Of a DNA stretch of 64,000 nt, positions 10,107 through 21,700 are shown piece after piece; position 1 is the stretch's first letter; each line of letters begins with the position of its first letter. A program made the position numbers and the translations under genes. The DNA comes from Ophiosphaerella korrae. Lineage: Eukaryota; Ascomycota; Dothideomycetes; Pleosporales; Phaeosphaeriaceae. Location: the NCBI GenBank assembly GCA_028456385.1, contig JALNQF010000067.1, positions 62,001 through 126,000 of the forward strand, written 5' to 3'. The notes under the pieces are model-generated. The model searched no databases. It saw nothing but the letters and a program-made list of their open reading frames with translations, and was not told the DNA's origin.

Positions 10107-11174
10107 ATGATGGTTCAAAACAAGGGTGTCATTTTCAAGCAGGTCCCTAATGGCTGGCCAAAAGCTGGCGAAGATCTAGCTGTCGAAGCACGCGACATTG
10201 ATCTCAACCAGGAGCTTCCTGAGGGCAGTCTTCTAGTCAAGAACTTCTATGCATCCTTCGATCCTTACCAGCGTGGCCGCATGCAAGCACCCGATGCCAA
10301 GTCATACTTGCCTCCGTTCGAGCTTGGAAAACCCATCACCAACAGGTCAATCTTCAAAGTCGTAAAATCGAACAACGACCAGTACAAAGAGGGCGAAGTC
10401 CTGGTCACTCGTGGCGTAACACCAATTGAAGAGTACTCCGTCTTCGACAAAGCTACCGTAGCACAATTCACAAAACTCGAGAACCCCTACAACCTCGACC
10501 CCAAGCACTTCCTCGGCGCATTAGGCATGCCCGGCCTAACAGCCTGGAGTTCCTTCTATGAAATCGGGCAGCCCAAGAAGGGTGAAACAATCTTCATATC
10601 CGCGGCCTCAGGCGCAGTCGGCCAACTCGTCGGCCAACTCGCCAAGCACGAAGGCCTCACCGTCATCGGCAGCGTCGGTGACGACAAGAAACTCGATTTC
10701 ATAACCAAAGAGCTCAACTTCGACAGTGGCTTCAACTACAAGACAGAGAAGCCCGCCGATGCCCTCGCCCGCCTCGCCCCCAATGGTATCGACATCTACT
10801 ACGAGAACGTGGGCGGCGAGCAGCTCGAAGCTGCTATCAACGCCATGAACAACTTCGGCCGCATCATCGCCTGCGGCATGATTTCCCAGTACAACCTTAA
10901 GCCCGGCGAACAGTATCCTTTCACCAACCTCATCCTGTTCGTGGCCAAGCGTCTCACTATGCGCGGCTTCATCGTGTCAGACGAGAATATGGGCCCCAGG
11001 TATGCCAAGGAGCATCAAGAGAAGCTGCAGAAGTGGTTGAGTGAGGGCACTTTTAAGGCGAAGTTGAGTGTGACTGAGGGCATTGATAATGCGGTTGATG
11101 GGTTCTTGGGTATGTTGGAGGGGCGCAATTTTGGCAAGGCGGTGTTGCAGATTGCGGATTTGTCAAAGGAGTAG
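10107..11174 (+). CDS. NADP-dependent MDR-superfamily double-bond reductase (PTGR/LTB4DH type), 355 aa
   Basis: Single exon. The protein belongs to the zinc-independent medium-chain dehydrogenase/reductase group that includes prostaglandin reductase 1 and leukotriene B4 12-hydroxydehydrogenase. These enzymes reduce alpha,beta-unsaturated carbonyls with NADPH in the cytosol. Seen here: FYASFDPYQRGRM near the N-terminus, LGMPGLTAWSSFYEIG, the nucleotide-binding stretch ISAASGAVGQLVGQLAK at about residue 164, and YYENVGGEQLEAAINAMNNF. The zinc ligands of classical alcohol dehydrogenases are absent. The frame is open upstream to an ATG at 9990, but the added 39 residues look like leader sequence. 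The tandem ATG at 10107/10110 gives the normal family N-terminus (MMVQNKGVIF) and length. A detoxification role is likely; the substrate is unknown. Confidence 0.92.
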   Translation: MMVQNKGVIFKQVPNGWPKAGEDLAVEARDIDLNQELPEGSLLVKNFYASFDPYQRGRMQAPDAKSYLPPFELGKPITNRSIFKVVKSNNDQYKEGEVLVTRGVTPIEEYSVFDKATVAQFTKLENPYNLDPKHFLGALGMPGLTAWSSFYEIGQPKKGETIFISAASGAVGQLVGQLAKHEGLTVIGSVGDDKKLDFITKELNFDSGFNYKTEKPADALARLAPNGIDIYYENVGGEQLEAAINAMNNFGRIIACGMISQYNLKPGEQYPFTNLILFVAKRLTMRGFIVSDENMGPRYAKEHQEKLQKWLSEGTFKAKLSVTEGIDNAVDGFLGMLEGRNFGKAVLQIADLSKE

Positions 11175-12010
11175 GTGTTGATGAGCATAGGCGAATAAAT
11201 AATGGATATTTTATGACACTTTTTACGAATGATGTCTTTTAGAATATGCTTTTGTGCATTGGTTAGAGGCGAAGAGTGAAAAACGGATATTATGTCGTTG
11301 ATTTTTGGTTGGTTTGGAGAGTAAGGATGCTCTTTCCTCTATTAGTAACCATCTGGAAATTCAAACCCTATGAACTTACGCTTGTACGAAGCTGAGCTGC
11401 TCAGCCCCACCATTACAACGCAAAATGAGCACTAAAGGTAAAGGCTTATAATTGAGTACCCGTCGGTATTTAAAAAGCGTAGGATATCCGGCCCCCATGA
11501 ATCCTAGCTATTACCTCATTCGTCGTAATCAACGGTAATTTCTTTATTTATTTATTTTTAAATAAAATTAATTTATCTAGATACTTAAGTACCCTTTCAA
11601 GTAAATTTAAGGTGCAAGAGCATATCCTATTTGGTATTTATGTTAAAGCTTGAAGAAAGATACATACTAAAAACGGTTGTTTACTGTAACTTTAGCGATA
11701 GGGGGCCAAATATACAACGTAGGGTATGAATATCTCGCGCTGGTTAAAAGGATTTAGCAAATTCCAGGGCGAAATTGAGTGCCGTCCATGGACTTTTACA
11801 CAACTTTCGCCATTCCGTCTTAGCGTTATCAAAGAACACAGCCTGCAAACATGTCTAGATTCTTGGTCTCGATATTCCCGGGATGTATAAAATTAGTTTA
11901 TCGATCAAGGGTGCAGTGCCGCAAGTGGTGGTACTACCCGAGCACTCTATAACCCCAGCCATTTCTTCTCCGCCGCCCTTAGACTTGCCTGTAGCAACAC
12001 AACGATAACT
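11175..12010. other. intergenic, AT-rich in the middle
   Basis: About 0.8 kb separating the reductase from the membrane-protein gene. The section around 11530-11600 is strongly A+T-rich (tttatttatttattttt) and could be a shorter relative of the island at 9.2-9.5 kb. No coding signal. Confidence 0.45.
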
Positions 12011-13742
12011 ATGGGCAAATGTGGTAGCTCTTCGGATTGCAACAAGTGCTATTTCAGCGATCCCAAACATGGATGCGTTACTCAAAAGTCTCTCAATCCA
12101 GATATTGCAGGCACCGGAGTAAGTCACTTAGGACGTGTCACAATTCCAAGTTCACAGCATTTGTCAGGTACTCGTGTCGTTCTATTTCAGCGCTTTGCTG
12201 ATACTCATGACTATATTTTGGGGCTTCTTCAAAAAGTCTCTACTCTCCTTTACTATAGCCGATCACTACGTATTGCGCCTCTTCTAACGACGATGTGTTC
12301 TATTCGATGATGCCGATATCAAACCTGCGCCCCCTAATGACAAAGCCCAGACAACCCGCTTCATCAATGGTTTCCTCAGGGCGCTTGGTGCACAGCAGCT
12401 AATATCAGGGTTCGTAATCTTAATCGCTGCCTTCGTTAGTCGCTGCCAAACATCCCTGTATGAGTTCAGGATCGTCCTAAGTCTGGCTTATGTGGCTATG
12501 TTTACGCACCTTCTGTCGCTCAACCCCCTTCGAGATTATATGAAAAATCACAAAAGTGCGCGATCTTGGCGAGTTCTGTTGACCATTGTCTTTTACTGCA
12601 TTTTCACCTTCGCCGAGATTACAATTTGGATCACCAACTCCTCCGAGATAAACGATCTTAATCCCGTGCAATGCGGCTTCGAAGAAATCAGATCAACCAA
12701 CATTAGAAAATTTCTGTTAGAGGCTGAATACTTGTGTTTTGATATCGGCTTTGTTTTCTCTATCCATATCAGCACTATTGTCTACATTTACCTGCCACAA
12801 CCACTACACGATTACAACAACCTCTACCTACCTGCACCAGTAAACTTCAGAACTTTTTTAGTGGATAGGATCTTACAAAAGTTTTCCGAAAACATAATTC
12901 TATCAGAAGAAGAGCGCACGAAGATCGTATATAGTTCGTACATTAAATCCTGGGCATGGCTGCGACCTCCCAGGCTAAACGACGCCGTACCGAGAATCTC
13001 ATTATGGTTTATAATTCATATGTATCAAGACTCGACATTCTCAACTATGCCTTGGATGATCGCGGGGCTTGGAATCGGAGCCATCACTACTGCATCGGCC
13101 ATATTGAGAACAGTCGGCGAACTTGTGCTGGATTACACGCTTGACTTTGGACAAGTGGTAGCTCTTGGGCTACTTGTGTTCACATTTCTATCTGCAATAG
13201 AGGTCTGGAATGGTACGTCTTTGTGATATCATCGGTCTGATTGCCACTGAGTTTGCTTTGTGTGGACAGAGCGAAACGATTCCAGCGGGCTCACCCCAGA
13301 ATGTGATTTGACGCCGTCGTCTTCGCTCGTAGACAAACCCGATATTAGGGAAGTCCCTATATCCCTTACAACCAAAGTCTTCAAAATGAACTACACAAAC
13401 TATACAAACCATAAAAACCACACAAAAGCATACTCCTTGTTCAACAATTTTCTAACCCGCTTGATGAGATTGTGGGTACCAAAGTCTAACTATGAGCTAC
13501 AAAAAGTAAAACGGGGGATTCTTGAAGAATACGATGACCACCCACTAGTTGCTAGGAAAACCGCCTTCTGGTTGCTGTTTCTATTTGTCTTTTATATAAC
13601 GTCGTGGGCGTTTCTTTTGACTGGATTGTGCACGATATTTCCAATTTGGACCGGCCTTCTTGACTCTCTGGATTACGAGTCTGATATTGCGTTTTCTGGT
13701 ACACACGAAAAGATTTCTGAACCAGTTGTATTTCGCCCTTGA
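12011..13742 (+). CDS. polytopic membrane protein of a fungal family of unknown function, 514 aa (model)
   Basis: Exons modelled at 12011-12118, 12168-12269, 12351-13212 and 13270-13742; the lengths sum to 515 codons. The N-terminus MGKCGSSSDCNKCYFSDP has a Cys-rich head typical of a fungal multi-pass family I recall only as hypothetical. Hydrophobic segments follow: VLVSFYFSALLILMTIFWG, then LISGFVILIAAFV, LSLAYVAMFTHLLSL, VLLTIVFYCIFTFAEITIW, FVFSIHISTIVYIYL, a Gly/Ala-rich one near PWMIAGLGIGAITTAS, VVALGLLVFTFLSAIEVW, and FWLLFLFVFYITSWAFLL. That makes about eight spans. The second intron is uncertain: it is 81 nt long and keeps the frame, but the retained sequence has an in-frame TAA at 12285. 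The 3' end is also uncertain, because a protein-like frame in another phase continues to 14013. Confidence 0.65.
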
Positions 13743-14621
13743 AGAAGTCAACGACCTACAAATTAGCAGTGTTTCCGGTCTTCCGTCTCAGTCCGCTGCG
13801 TGCAACGCACAATCTCCGATTGCTGCGGCTGGTTCACTGTGGCGTTGTGACATAGAGAATATTCCTAGCTCTAGCACTTCGCTGCAGATATCGCGACCGG
13901 CGACTTCAGCCTATGACGATTTTTTGGTACCTGCTTCGAGACAAGGCACGAAGGTAGGCATAGGTCTGGTACCGCTTCCGAGAATAGCAAAATATCCTCG
14001 TCCACAAAAATAGGACCATTTACTCTACTTGCGCAAACCTAGCAATTGGTTGTGCGTTGGGATATATAAATGATGAAAATAGTATTACCTATATCACCAC
14101 ATGTTCCTCAGTGAAGACATTGTTTATTGTCATGGAGTCTGTGCATATTGTAAAATCTTGCTTGGGTTATGGTATCAAGACTATCTAAATGTTAAGTGAA
14201 CCGCTTTCAACATCCTGAACACCCAACACTCCTCACAATCTCTTCCCCATCAATACGTCTACCTCCATCAACACGTCTACACCACACAAACATACAAACA
14301 CAAACAACCTTACGAATCCCAAGCCATCAAAGTCATCATATTCACACATACTAATACATCATAGCACCCCATCTAAACCCATGTACCCAATCTCAACCAG
14401 GATCTCCCACGCTCAAAATGCATGCAAATACCACCAGAAAGAAAGAAATCCAGATAGGGTATCTCTCCTAGAATTCTGGAACTCCGTAAAAAAAAAAAAA
14501 GGTCATGTGGCTCGAAAAGACCTTGAACGGACTCCAAAATGCATAGCACGCGTCCCTCCTTGAGTGTACTTTGGGGAAATAAAGGAAAAGGAAAGGAAAG
14601 GAGAGGGCTAACTACACGGGT
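13743..14621. other. intergenic between convergent genes, with A13 tract
   Basis: The first 270 bp may still hold the last exon of the membrane-protein gene, in a shifted frame open to 14013. After 14200 there is CA-rich, C-rich low-complexity sequence, then a run of 13 A at 14488-14500. Purine-rich aaaggaaaaggaaaggaaag follows just after the stop of the minus-strand SP-RING gene. Confidence 0.5.
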
Positions 14622-17600
14622 TTAGTCGCTAAGATTGATGATTGCAGGCGGAGCAGACTTTAGAGCGACAGTGGGCGAGGGCGGCTCCGTAGACGCCGCG
14701 CGATCCGATGCGCCATTGGGGTCGCGAACTTCCTTCTTGGGCTTCCACGATCCGTCTCGCTGGACGATGATGGCGCGTGTGTCTGACAGACCTTGCGCAT
14801 CGAGCTGTTTCTTGATGTCCTGGAGGAAGCCGTCGACGATCAGGTGTTGCGGGCGAGCATCTGCGCTACAGATTGGGCAGCGCCAGACTCCGATGCCGGT
14901 TGCAGAGCCATCGCCGCTGGGAGCATGTTGACGCGTGTTGAGAAAGGTGTCGAGGTCGAAGCAGTCGTTGTGGAGACAGGCTCTGCCGCGGACAGGGATG
15001 TCGCAGATTTTGGACGCGCTGAAGGGGTCGAATAGGTTGATCGTTAAACTGCTTTGTAAAATGGCTAAATCATCATCGTCGTTGCCTCTGCTAGTTTCTT
15101 TCAGCTTCGTTTTGATGATTGAAAGGATTTGGTCTGCGGGTATTCTGTTGGACGCGAGGCAACGCCTCTTCAAGTCCGAGTGAGAAATGACGGCAAGGTA
15201 CTCGATGCCTACGAGGTAGGTGCGGTAAGACATATCACCTCTTGGGGCCATGACTGTAATCTCGAGAACGTTTTCCCCTTCTATCAAGAAATCGGTTATG
15301 TCGATTGGAAGATCTCTGCCATAGTAGAGCTTCATACGCTGTTGTAGGGGTATTCCGTTAAGGATAAAATATGAATTTGGTATCCACGAGGTATCGGTAA
15401 CGGACCAGACGTGTTCGTTGAGTATATTAGTACTGGGCCAATTAATACAGCGCAAACGGAGAGTCTTGCTTTTATCCTCGACTGTTCTTATGCCAGGTTC
15501 ACCTGGCTCTCCAGAAAGTTTGGGGGGGATGTATTGCATGTATTCTGCGTCCATATTGAATGTCCACCTTTCTACAGCTTCGCCTGCATTAGTGAGCCGC
15601 ATCGGCATCCTAAGGAACCCCTGTACATAATGGTACAATGGGGTTTCGATTGAGCGAGCTTTCAAGACGGGGCTTCGTAGGTTGGCTTGGTGAAGGCCAA
15701 ATCGCTCTGGGTTTGGTGTTCGCTGGTGTGGTTGTGCGTACCCGTGTGGGGGAAGTAGAGACTTTGATAACCGCATTTGCTGTGCCTGAAGCTGTAGCTG
15801 TAGCTGTTGTGCCTGAAGCTGCCGCTGCTGTACCTGAGGCTGGAGTTGAGGGAGATATAAAGCGGGGGCGATTCGGGTTCCGGGCTGACCTCGTCTTGGA
15901 GGCGGTTGAGTTGCAGGCTGCGCTGAGTGACGATGAAGCGCGGGGCCGAATGACGAAATCATGCTGCCTTGCACTGCAGCCATATGATCTTGTTGTGGTT
16001 GTAGCGGTAGCGGGTCTGCTTGTGGTGTATAAGTGAAGTTTGGGTGGAACTCACCTGGGTTTGCTACATTCATGCGAGAACCCGCGTGGCTCTGGTGGCG
16101 CGCATTTGCTACTTCAATCATATGTCTGAACACAGGGCCCCACTGATTTAGGTCTGCCTCGTGGTCTTGTAGCACCCTCTGCGAGGTAGAACCACTATTT
16201 GCGCCCACTTGGCCGCATCTCTGGCGGTAAAAGGCTTGATTATTCTGGAAGAGGCTGACCATCTGAATTTCGTCTGGCCCCTGTCGCATCCATGGCCATG
16301 TAGAGCACAGGACCGCCGTAAATACCAGAAGCTGGAATGTCGCAGAATGAATATTCAAGTGATGGGATAGTTCCCATGCCAGTGGAGGGAACTGGCGCTT
16401 CTTGCACATATTTTTCACAGATTCATAGTGTTGCGATGTTGAAACAAAACACGTGAACAGGTGTGTTTCGTATTTAAGCATCATTGGCCGTTCGGCCTCG
16501 ATTTGCTGCAGTGGGTAGGGATAATTCGAGAAAAATTGAAGCGCGGCGGGAGGCAAGAGATTGTTTGAATCAATGGCCAGTTGCATCAGCCGAAGACCTT
16601 GATCCAAGTCAGGCCTGTTCCGTACTTCTATTGGTAATGAGTTTCGGTCAAGATCAGCAAGGCAATAAAACTGATGCATGATGAGATACGACCAGTCTTG
16701 CAATTCTGTTGCCTTCTTGAGCGTGCCGATTCGCATTTCTGTGTGGGGCTGATGTGGGTGGTTTGCATAGGAGTTTTGCAGTGCATTTAAGGCATACAAG
16801 CATTCGCTGGCGTTGTACCAAGATGAACGCGGGTTCACTTGCAGCGAATTCTGGGCCGGATTTGAAGCTCTACGACTAGGGCCCGCCTGTACAGGTACTC
16901 TGGGTTGTTGAGTAGCCGCCTGTGGAAGGTTACCATGCGCTGATGGGCCAGCTTGGGAGATGTGGGAACTTTGTGCAAGTTGCGGCGATGGCATTGATAC
17001 ATGCGGGGGGTTGCGGCATTGCATTTGATTAACTTGTGGGCTAGGGACGTGTGCTTGTGAAGGCGAAGATGAAGAGAAAAGGTCGAGATTCCACGAAGAC
17101 GGTTCTGACGCGTTTGCTGTTTCCGGTCGCTCTTGCCTATTGTAGGCGGGGGCAACTCGGTTCCCCGCGTGGGCACCAACTTGCCTAGTTACGCTTTTGG
17201 AGGCAAGCTTTTCATGGTGCGTAGTGTTGATCAAGCCAGCCCCTAATGCGGTACTTGGTGGGTGGTGAGCACGTCCTGGCATGTCGTTGGCGCTCTCCTC
17301 GCTCGGTGTTGGCGAAGGAAATATGGTGACGTGAGTAGGCTGCTGGTTTCCTACGGAGTGGCGGGTGGTAACATTGGCAAGCTGGGGCGAGGTCGAGTTG
17401 GAGGGGGGCTGTTTGTCTGCTGGGTGCTCGATTGATGGGCGGACTGTTTCTGCTGTCTGGGGCCGATGGCTCGGCTGCGGGAGCTTCCTCATTGCTGGCG
17501 GCTTTTCACGATGCACTTTGGTAAGTCCAGATGGAGCAGGATGGGGGGGCGCGGCTTGCACCCAGCTCTTTTGTTTGCCGCCAAGGTTCCCAAGGGCATG

Positions 17601-17630
17601 ATTGAGGGTGGCACTGCCGTCGGCGGCCAT
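14622..17630 (-). CDS. SP-RING (MIZ) zinc-finger protein, probable SUMO E3 ligase, 1002 aa
   Basis: The frame has no internal intron. The C-terminal quarter carries an SP-RING domain at about residues 865-945: DPFSASKICDIPVRGRAC, then HNDCFDLDTFL, then WRCPICSADARPQHLIVDGF. This gives the C..C-H-C..C..C ligand spacing typical of Siz/PIAS/ZMIZ proteins, which promote SUMO transfer. Upstream, about residues 680-840 form a folded domain (GEPGEPGIRTVEDKSKTLRL; IDITDFLIEGENVLEITVMA), comparable to the region before the SP-RING in ZMIZ/PIAS proteins. The first 550 residues are Pro/Gln/Ser-rich, and there is a Gln/Leu repeat (QLQAQQLQLQLQAQQ) near residue 640. The frame extends upstream to an ATG at 17711; the ATG at 17630 gives a more natural start. 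No SAP domain is visible, so ZMIZ-like fits better than Siz1. It probably acts in the nucleus. Confidence 0.85.
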   Translation of the reverse strand: MAADGSATLNHALGNLGGKQKSWVQAAPPHPAPSGLTKVHREKPPAMRKLPQPSHRPQTAETVRPSIEHPADKQPPSNSTSPQLANVTTRHSVGNQQPTHVTIFPSPTPSEESANDMPGRAHHPPSTALGAGLINTTHHEKLASKSVTRQVGAHAGNRVAPAYNRQERPETANASEPSSWNLDLFSSSSPSQAHVPSPQVNQMQCRNPPHVSMPSPQLAQSSHISQAGPSAHGNLPQAATQQPRVPVQAGPSRRASNPAQNSLQVNPRSSWYNASECLYALNALQNSYANHPHQPHTEMRIGTLKKATELQDWSYLIMHQFYCLADLDRNSLPIEVRNRPDLDQGLRLMQLAIDSNNLLPPAALQFFSNYPYPLQQIEAERPMMLKYETHLFTCFVSTSQHYESVKNMCKKRQFPPLAWELSHHLNIHSATFQLLVFTAVLCSTWPWMRQGPDEIQMVSLFQNNQAFYRQRCGQVGANSGSTSQRVLQDHEADLNQWGPVFRHMIEVANARHQSHAGSRMNVANPGEFHPNFTYTPQADPLPLQPQQDHMAAVQGSMISSFGPALHRHSAQPATQPPPRRGQPGTRIAPALYLPQLQPQVQQRQLQAQQLQLQLQAQQMRLSKSLLPPHGYAQPHQRTPNPERFGLHQANLRSPVLKARSIETPLYHYVQGFLRMPMRLTNAGEAVERWTFNMDAEYMQYIPPKLSGEPGEPGIRTVEDKSKTLRLRCINWPSTNILNEHVWSVTDTSWIPNSYFILNGIPLQQRMKLYYGRDLPIDITDFLIEGENVLEITVMAPRGDMSYRTYLVGIEYLAVISHSDLKRRCLASNRIPADQILSIIKTKLKETSRGNDDDDLAILQSSLTINLFDPFSASKICDIPVRGRACLHNDCFDLDTFLNTRQHAPSGDGSATGIGVWRCPICSADARPQHLIVDGFLQDIKKQLDAQGLSDTRAIIVQRDGSWKPKKEVRDPNGASDRAASTEPPSPTVALKSAPPAIINLSD

Positions 17631-18710
17631 CTGGGCGGCTGGCTGCAGGTCAAAGGCTATGCCCGAAGTCTTTGTTCTCTGGATGAGGGGGCCGGGGCAT
17701 GCAGGACCCAACCAGTCGACCGAGTGGCAGCAGGTGAGGGGGGATCATGTCTGGATAAGGGCAACCATACGGGAGCACACGCCTATGAGTCAGAGCGTGC
17801 AGCCAAGTGAATCGAGCAGAGGGAGTGATGGATTGACTATGGTTGCTATGTGATACGGCTAGGCCTCGACTTTCCCGGGAGAGCAGCAGGAGGGCGGGAA
17901 GAGTGGCAGGCAGCTGAAGATGGGGAAACGGCACGACGAGAACTCATCGCGCGTGCAGGGACTAGACTGGAATGGGCGCACGCCACAGCGACTCGGCAGC
18001 GTGACCGTGGAGCGGCGAGGCGACGCGATGCAGGACTGCAGGACGGCTGCTAATTGCGGCGACCAGCAACTATTGTTGTTCTGCGCGCTGGCTGGGCGGC
18101 AATGCATGAGCCGCGCGTTGATGGGATGGCCACTCTACCAGCGGTACGTCTGGCACTACCAGATATGGCGCTATGGCACTCGCACTCGCACGCTGTGTGG
18201 CGGCTATCCGCACCCCTGTCCACGTGTCCCACGCAGGCAGTCAATATCACAAGCAAGCGTTGTGTCCGCCATGACCGCATTGGGGATACATAATCAGGCC
18301 TAGCCTCGCCCTCGCTCTCGTCCTCACACTCTCTGGCCAAACCGAGCTGGCTGGATAAAGGGCCACGACACTTGCCTCGACTAGCTGGCCCGCCGTGTCC
18401 ATCGTGTCACTGTGTCTCGCACCCTCACCCTCGCCCTCCCCTCGCCCTCGCCACCACCCCAGCCCAGCCCCTCCCATCGCATCGCATCCGTAAACGGCGC
18501 TTCCGACACGCCGGGAACATCCCTTGGAACAGCTGCTCTGGCCCGAGCGAGGCCCCGGTTCCTTTGCGCCCGCCACGACGACACATTAACCTCGCCTGCC
18601 TCCCACCAGACGACAAGCAATGTTGCCATGAAGCACAACTGCCCTATGCCCTCCCTGGTGACTGCCGCCCTCTGACTGAGACCTGTTCCTGCCCCGCCGC
18701 ACCTGCCACC
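17631..18710. promoter_or_regulatory. divergent promoter region between SP-RING and Boi-type genes
   Basis: About 1.1 kb separates the start codons of two divergently transcribed genes, so it should hold both promoters. The right half is strongly pyrimidine-biased on the plus strand, with C-rich imperfect repeats of ctcgccctc near 18300-18450 and again upstream of the Boi ATG. Such CT-rich stretches are common in leaders of highly organised fungal promoters. Several 60-130 codon frames here overlap on both strands and are composition artefacts. Confidence 0.5.
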
Positions 18711-21700
18711 ATGCAGCGCACCCACACGGAATCATGCCGCCCTGGCGACACGCTTGTTGTTGTTCGTACGTCTTGACTTTCCGCCTGCATTTCCTCTTGC
18801 ACTCCGTCTGGCGCTTCCTTCTGCCCTCTGCCGGGCCTGCAGCTGACATGTGACCTGCAGACGAGTTCATGGCCCGGAGCCCCGACGAGCTTAGCCTGCG
18901 CCGAGGGGACCGTATCGAGTTGATTGAGCGCGACGACGACTTTGGCGATGGCTGGTTCCTGGGCAAAAACACCGAAACCGGCGAGAATGGCCTGTTCCCT
19001 GAAAGTGTGTACATGCCTGCCCACCACCAGTTTCATGTTGCTATATATGCCAGCATGTTGCGAGTACACCACTGACTTGATCGTAGTCTACACGCGCCCT
19101 GCGCCCAAGCCTACGCCCGTACCGACAATGATCTCGCGCACCCCCTCGCAGGCTTCCACAAGAGCAGTGCAGCCCCCGCCGCCCCAGATGGCTTCTGCTC
19201 CTGTCACCCTCGAGTCGCCTGTGTCTCAGTCCCCAACTACCCCGACCGCCGCCACCCCTACCCCCGCACCCCTCAAGTCGTCCTCCAGCACCGAGCCACT
19301 GCACATTCCAACAACGCCCACAGCCGCCGACAGAGCCGAAATCGTGCGCAGGACATCGCTCAACACCGCACCAAGAAGTATTGGAATGACCTTGAGCGGC
19401 GAATCACCGCAAGAGGAAGCGTCCATTGGCAGCCCCGTCATGAACGAAACTTTGAGCGTTATTGATGAGCACATCACCGATATGAGCACACCGCGCCACA
19501 GCGTCGTGGGCAAAGACCTCCGAGTGAATGACTCCGGGAGCGAATACAGCAGCCACCATCGACTTTCCTACGTCAACGGCCAGGAGACGGATGAGGAAGA
19601 GAACAACACCCACACAGAAGAGGAGGTCAAAATGTGGTCGCCGGCGCATGTGGCGGATTATCTCGAGGATGTGGGCGTGGAGAAGAAGCATTGCGAAGTG
19701 TTTAGGGAGCAGGACATTGACGGCGAAGCTCTGTTGGGCGTGGACCGCAACTTCATATTCATGCAGGAATTCGACCTGGGACCTATGGGGCCGCGGCTAC
19801 GCACCTGGATGAAGATCAATGCACTACAATCGGAGGTCAAGAATGCAAAGGAGGCAGCCAAGATGATCCCACCCGCTCCTGCCCACGAGGTCCATGATGA
19901 CTACCCCATCGAGACTTCGAGAATGCGAGCTGCGTCAACTGGAGCTGTACTTCCACGGATACCAAATCTACGAGAGAGCATGGGCTCGCGAGGCAATGCC
20001 ACCCGTCAGAACACCACCCTCCCTCGAGCAGCATCCTCGGCTGGTGGTCGGTCCAACTTCGAAACAACATCACCACTCATACAACACACGCCAGCTTCTC
20101 CTCCAATGGGCTCACCAACACGCCCATCTGCCGCGTCTGTCCGCAATATGAATCACAACAGGCGACACTCCTCCATCGACTATAACCAAGGTATGCCTCC
20201 GCCTGATACGCTGGGTTCTTCGAAGCCTCCGCCGTCTGCTCCTGCACTCTCGCCCCATAAAAAGACACCGTCTTTCGACCGTGGCTGGACAATGGGGCCG
20301 GCACAGAAGTCCTTACAAGATCCTCGAAGGCCATCGTCATCACACCATGGACATTCCACCAGTATAAATGGGTCGATCTTTGACTCGAGAGACGTTGGCC
20401 CCGACCAATCTGATCTTGACAGAGGCTACTTTTCGGGTGGAGAAGTCGATAGCCGAAAGAACCGCAACTTTTTGCGGAAACGTGAAAGTACCGGCCATGC
20501 TCGCGTTCCTAGCTATGGCACAGATAACACCAAGCGACGCACTGCATCATTCAGTCGACGTCATAGCAGGATAGGCAGTGTTGACTCTCTCAATGCCTCA
20601 ACTAGCCATACTTCGGCGGCGGCGAAGCAATACTTTGGTGGTGCCAACATAAAGACTGACCGAAGTGCCAGCGCATTCGACTTTGTGCGTCCACTGAAGC
20701 CCATGACCGAAATGAGTCCTACTGTGACAAAGCTTACATATGACTCGCATAGCATCGACGCTGTCGCAAATTCCCCGCATATCCCAGGAAGCGAGACTTC
20801 GTCAACAGGGCGCGCTTCGCCTTCACCAGCAGCACATACTTCATCGCATTCATTCTTCAAAAAGCCACGGTCTTCCGGTCTGCGGGCCATATCTGACGCC
20901 ATCACGGGCGGAGAAAAGGCAAATGCAAGCACTGGTGACATGACAATGTCTCCCAACAAGGACTCCCCCATGCAGTCACCAACGCGCACAGGCTCTACCA
21001 CACCGTCTGGTGCATCCATCTCGAAAAGCTTTGAACTTGAAAAGGCAGAAGCGAATAAACGCTTGACGGGCAGTTCCACTGCCACAAAAGAAGGAAAAAA
21101 GAAGACCAAAAAGCACGGAACAAGCGCATACCTCAAAGGGCGTCAGCAGATACCACCGCAAGTAGCGATGGAGCACTGCGATTATAGCGGTTGGATGAAG
21201 AAGAAATCTTCCAGTCTAATGACCACGTGGAAGACGCGTCTTTTCGTGTTGCGTGGTCGACGTCTTGCTTATTACTACTCCGAGAATGACACAGAAGAGA
21301 AGGGTCTCATCGATATATCCTCACATCGCGTCCTACCCGCCAACGATGAGAAGATGACTGGGCTCCACGCAACTATCACACGCGCAGCATCGTCGCCTTC
21401 ATCGCCACAAAATGCGACGATTCAGACGACAGCATCTACCGACAGTGCCAATGGTATCGAAGAAGACATGTCTGGGATGTTCATTTTCAAACTAGTGCCT
21501 CCTCGCGCTGGACTGCAGCGGGGTGTCCAATTTACCAAGCCTATTGTCCACTACTTTGCTGTTGACAGTCTAGCACTAGGCCGACTGTGGATGGCTGCGC
21601 TGATGAAAGCGACAATCGATCGCGATGAAGCTCTTCCCTTTACCACTACCTACCAGCAAAAGACTATTTCGTTGGAGAAGGCTCGCGCAATGCGACAACG

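Noticed and set aside
12492..13226. independent 244-aa membrane protein
   Set aside because: The frame is open upstream of this ATG with further hydrophobic sequence, and a GT..AG intron links it to a downstream exon in phase, so it is an internal part of a larger gene.
15638..16036. 132-codon plus-strand frame rich in Val and Ala
   Set aside because: It is antisense to the Gln-rich repeat of the SP-RING gene. Gln/Leu codons read backwards give Val/Ala-like runs.
18247..18776. several overlapping frames of 80-134 codons on both strands
   Set aside because: The DNA is C-rich and repetitive here, which removes stop codons by composition. None has a domain, and they contradict one another.
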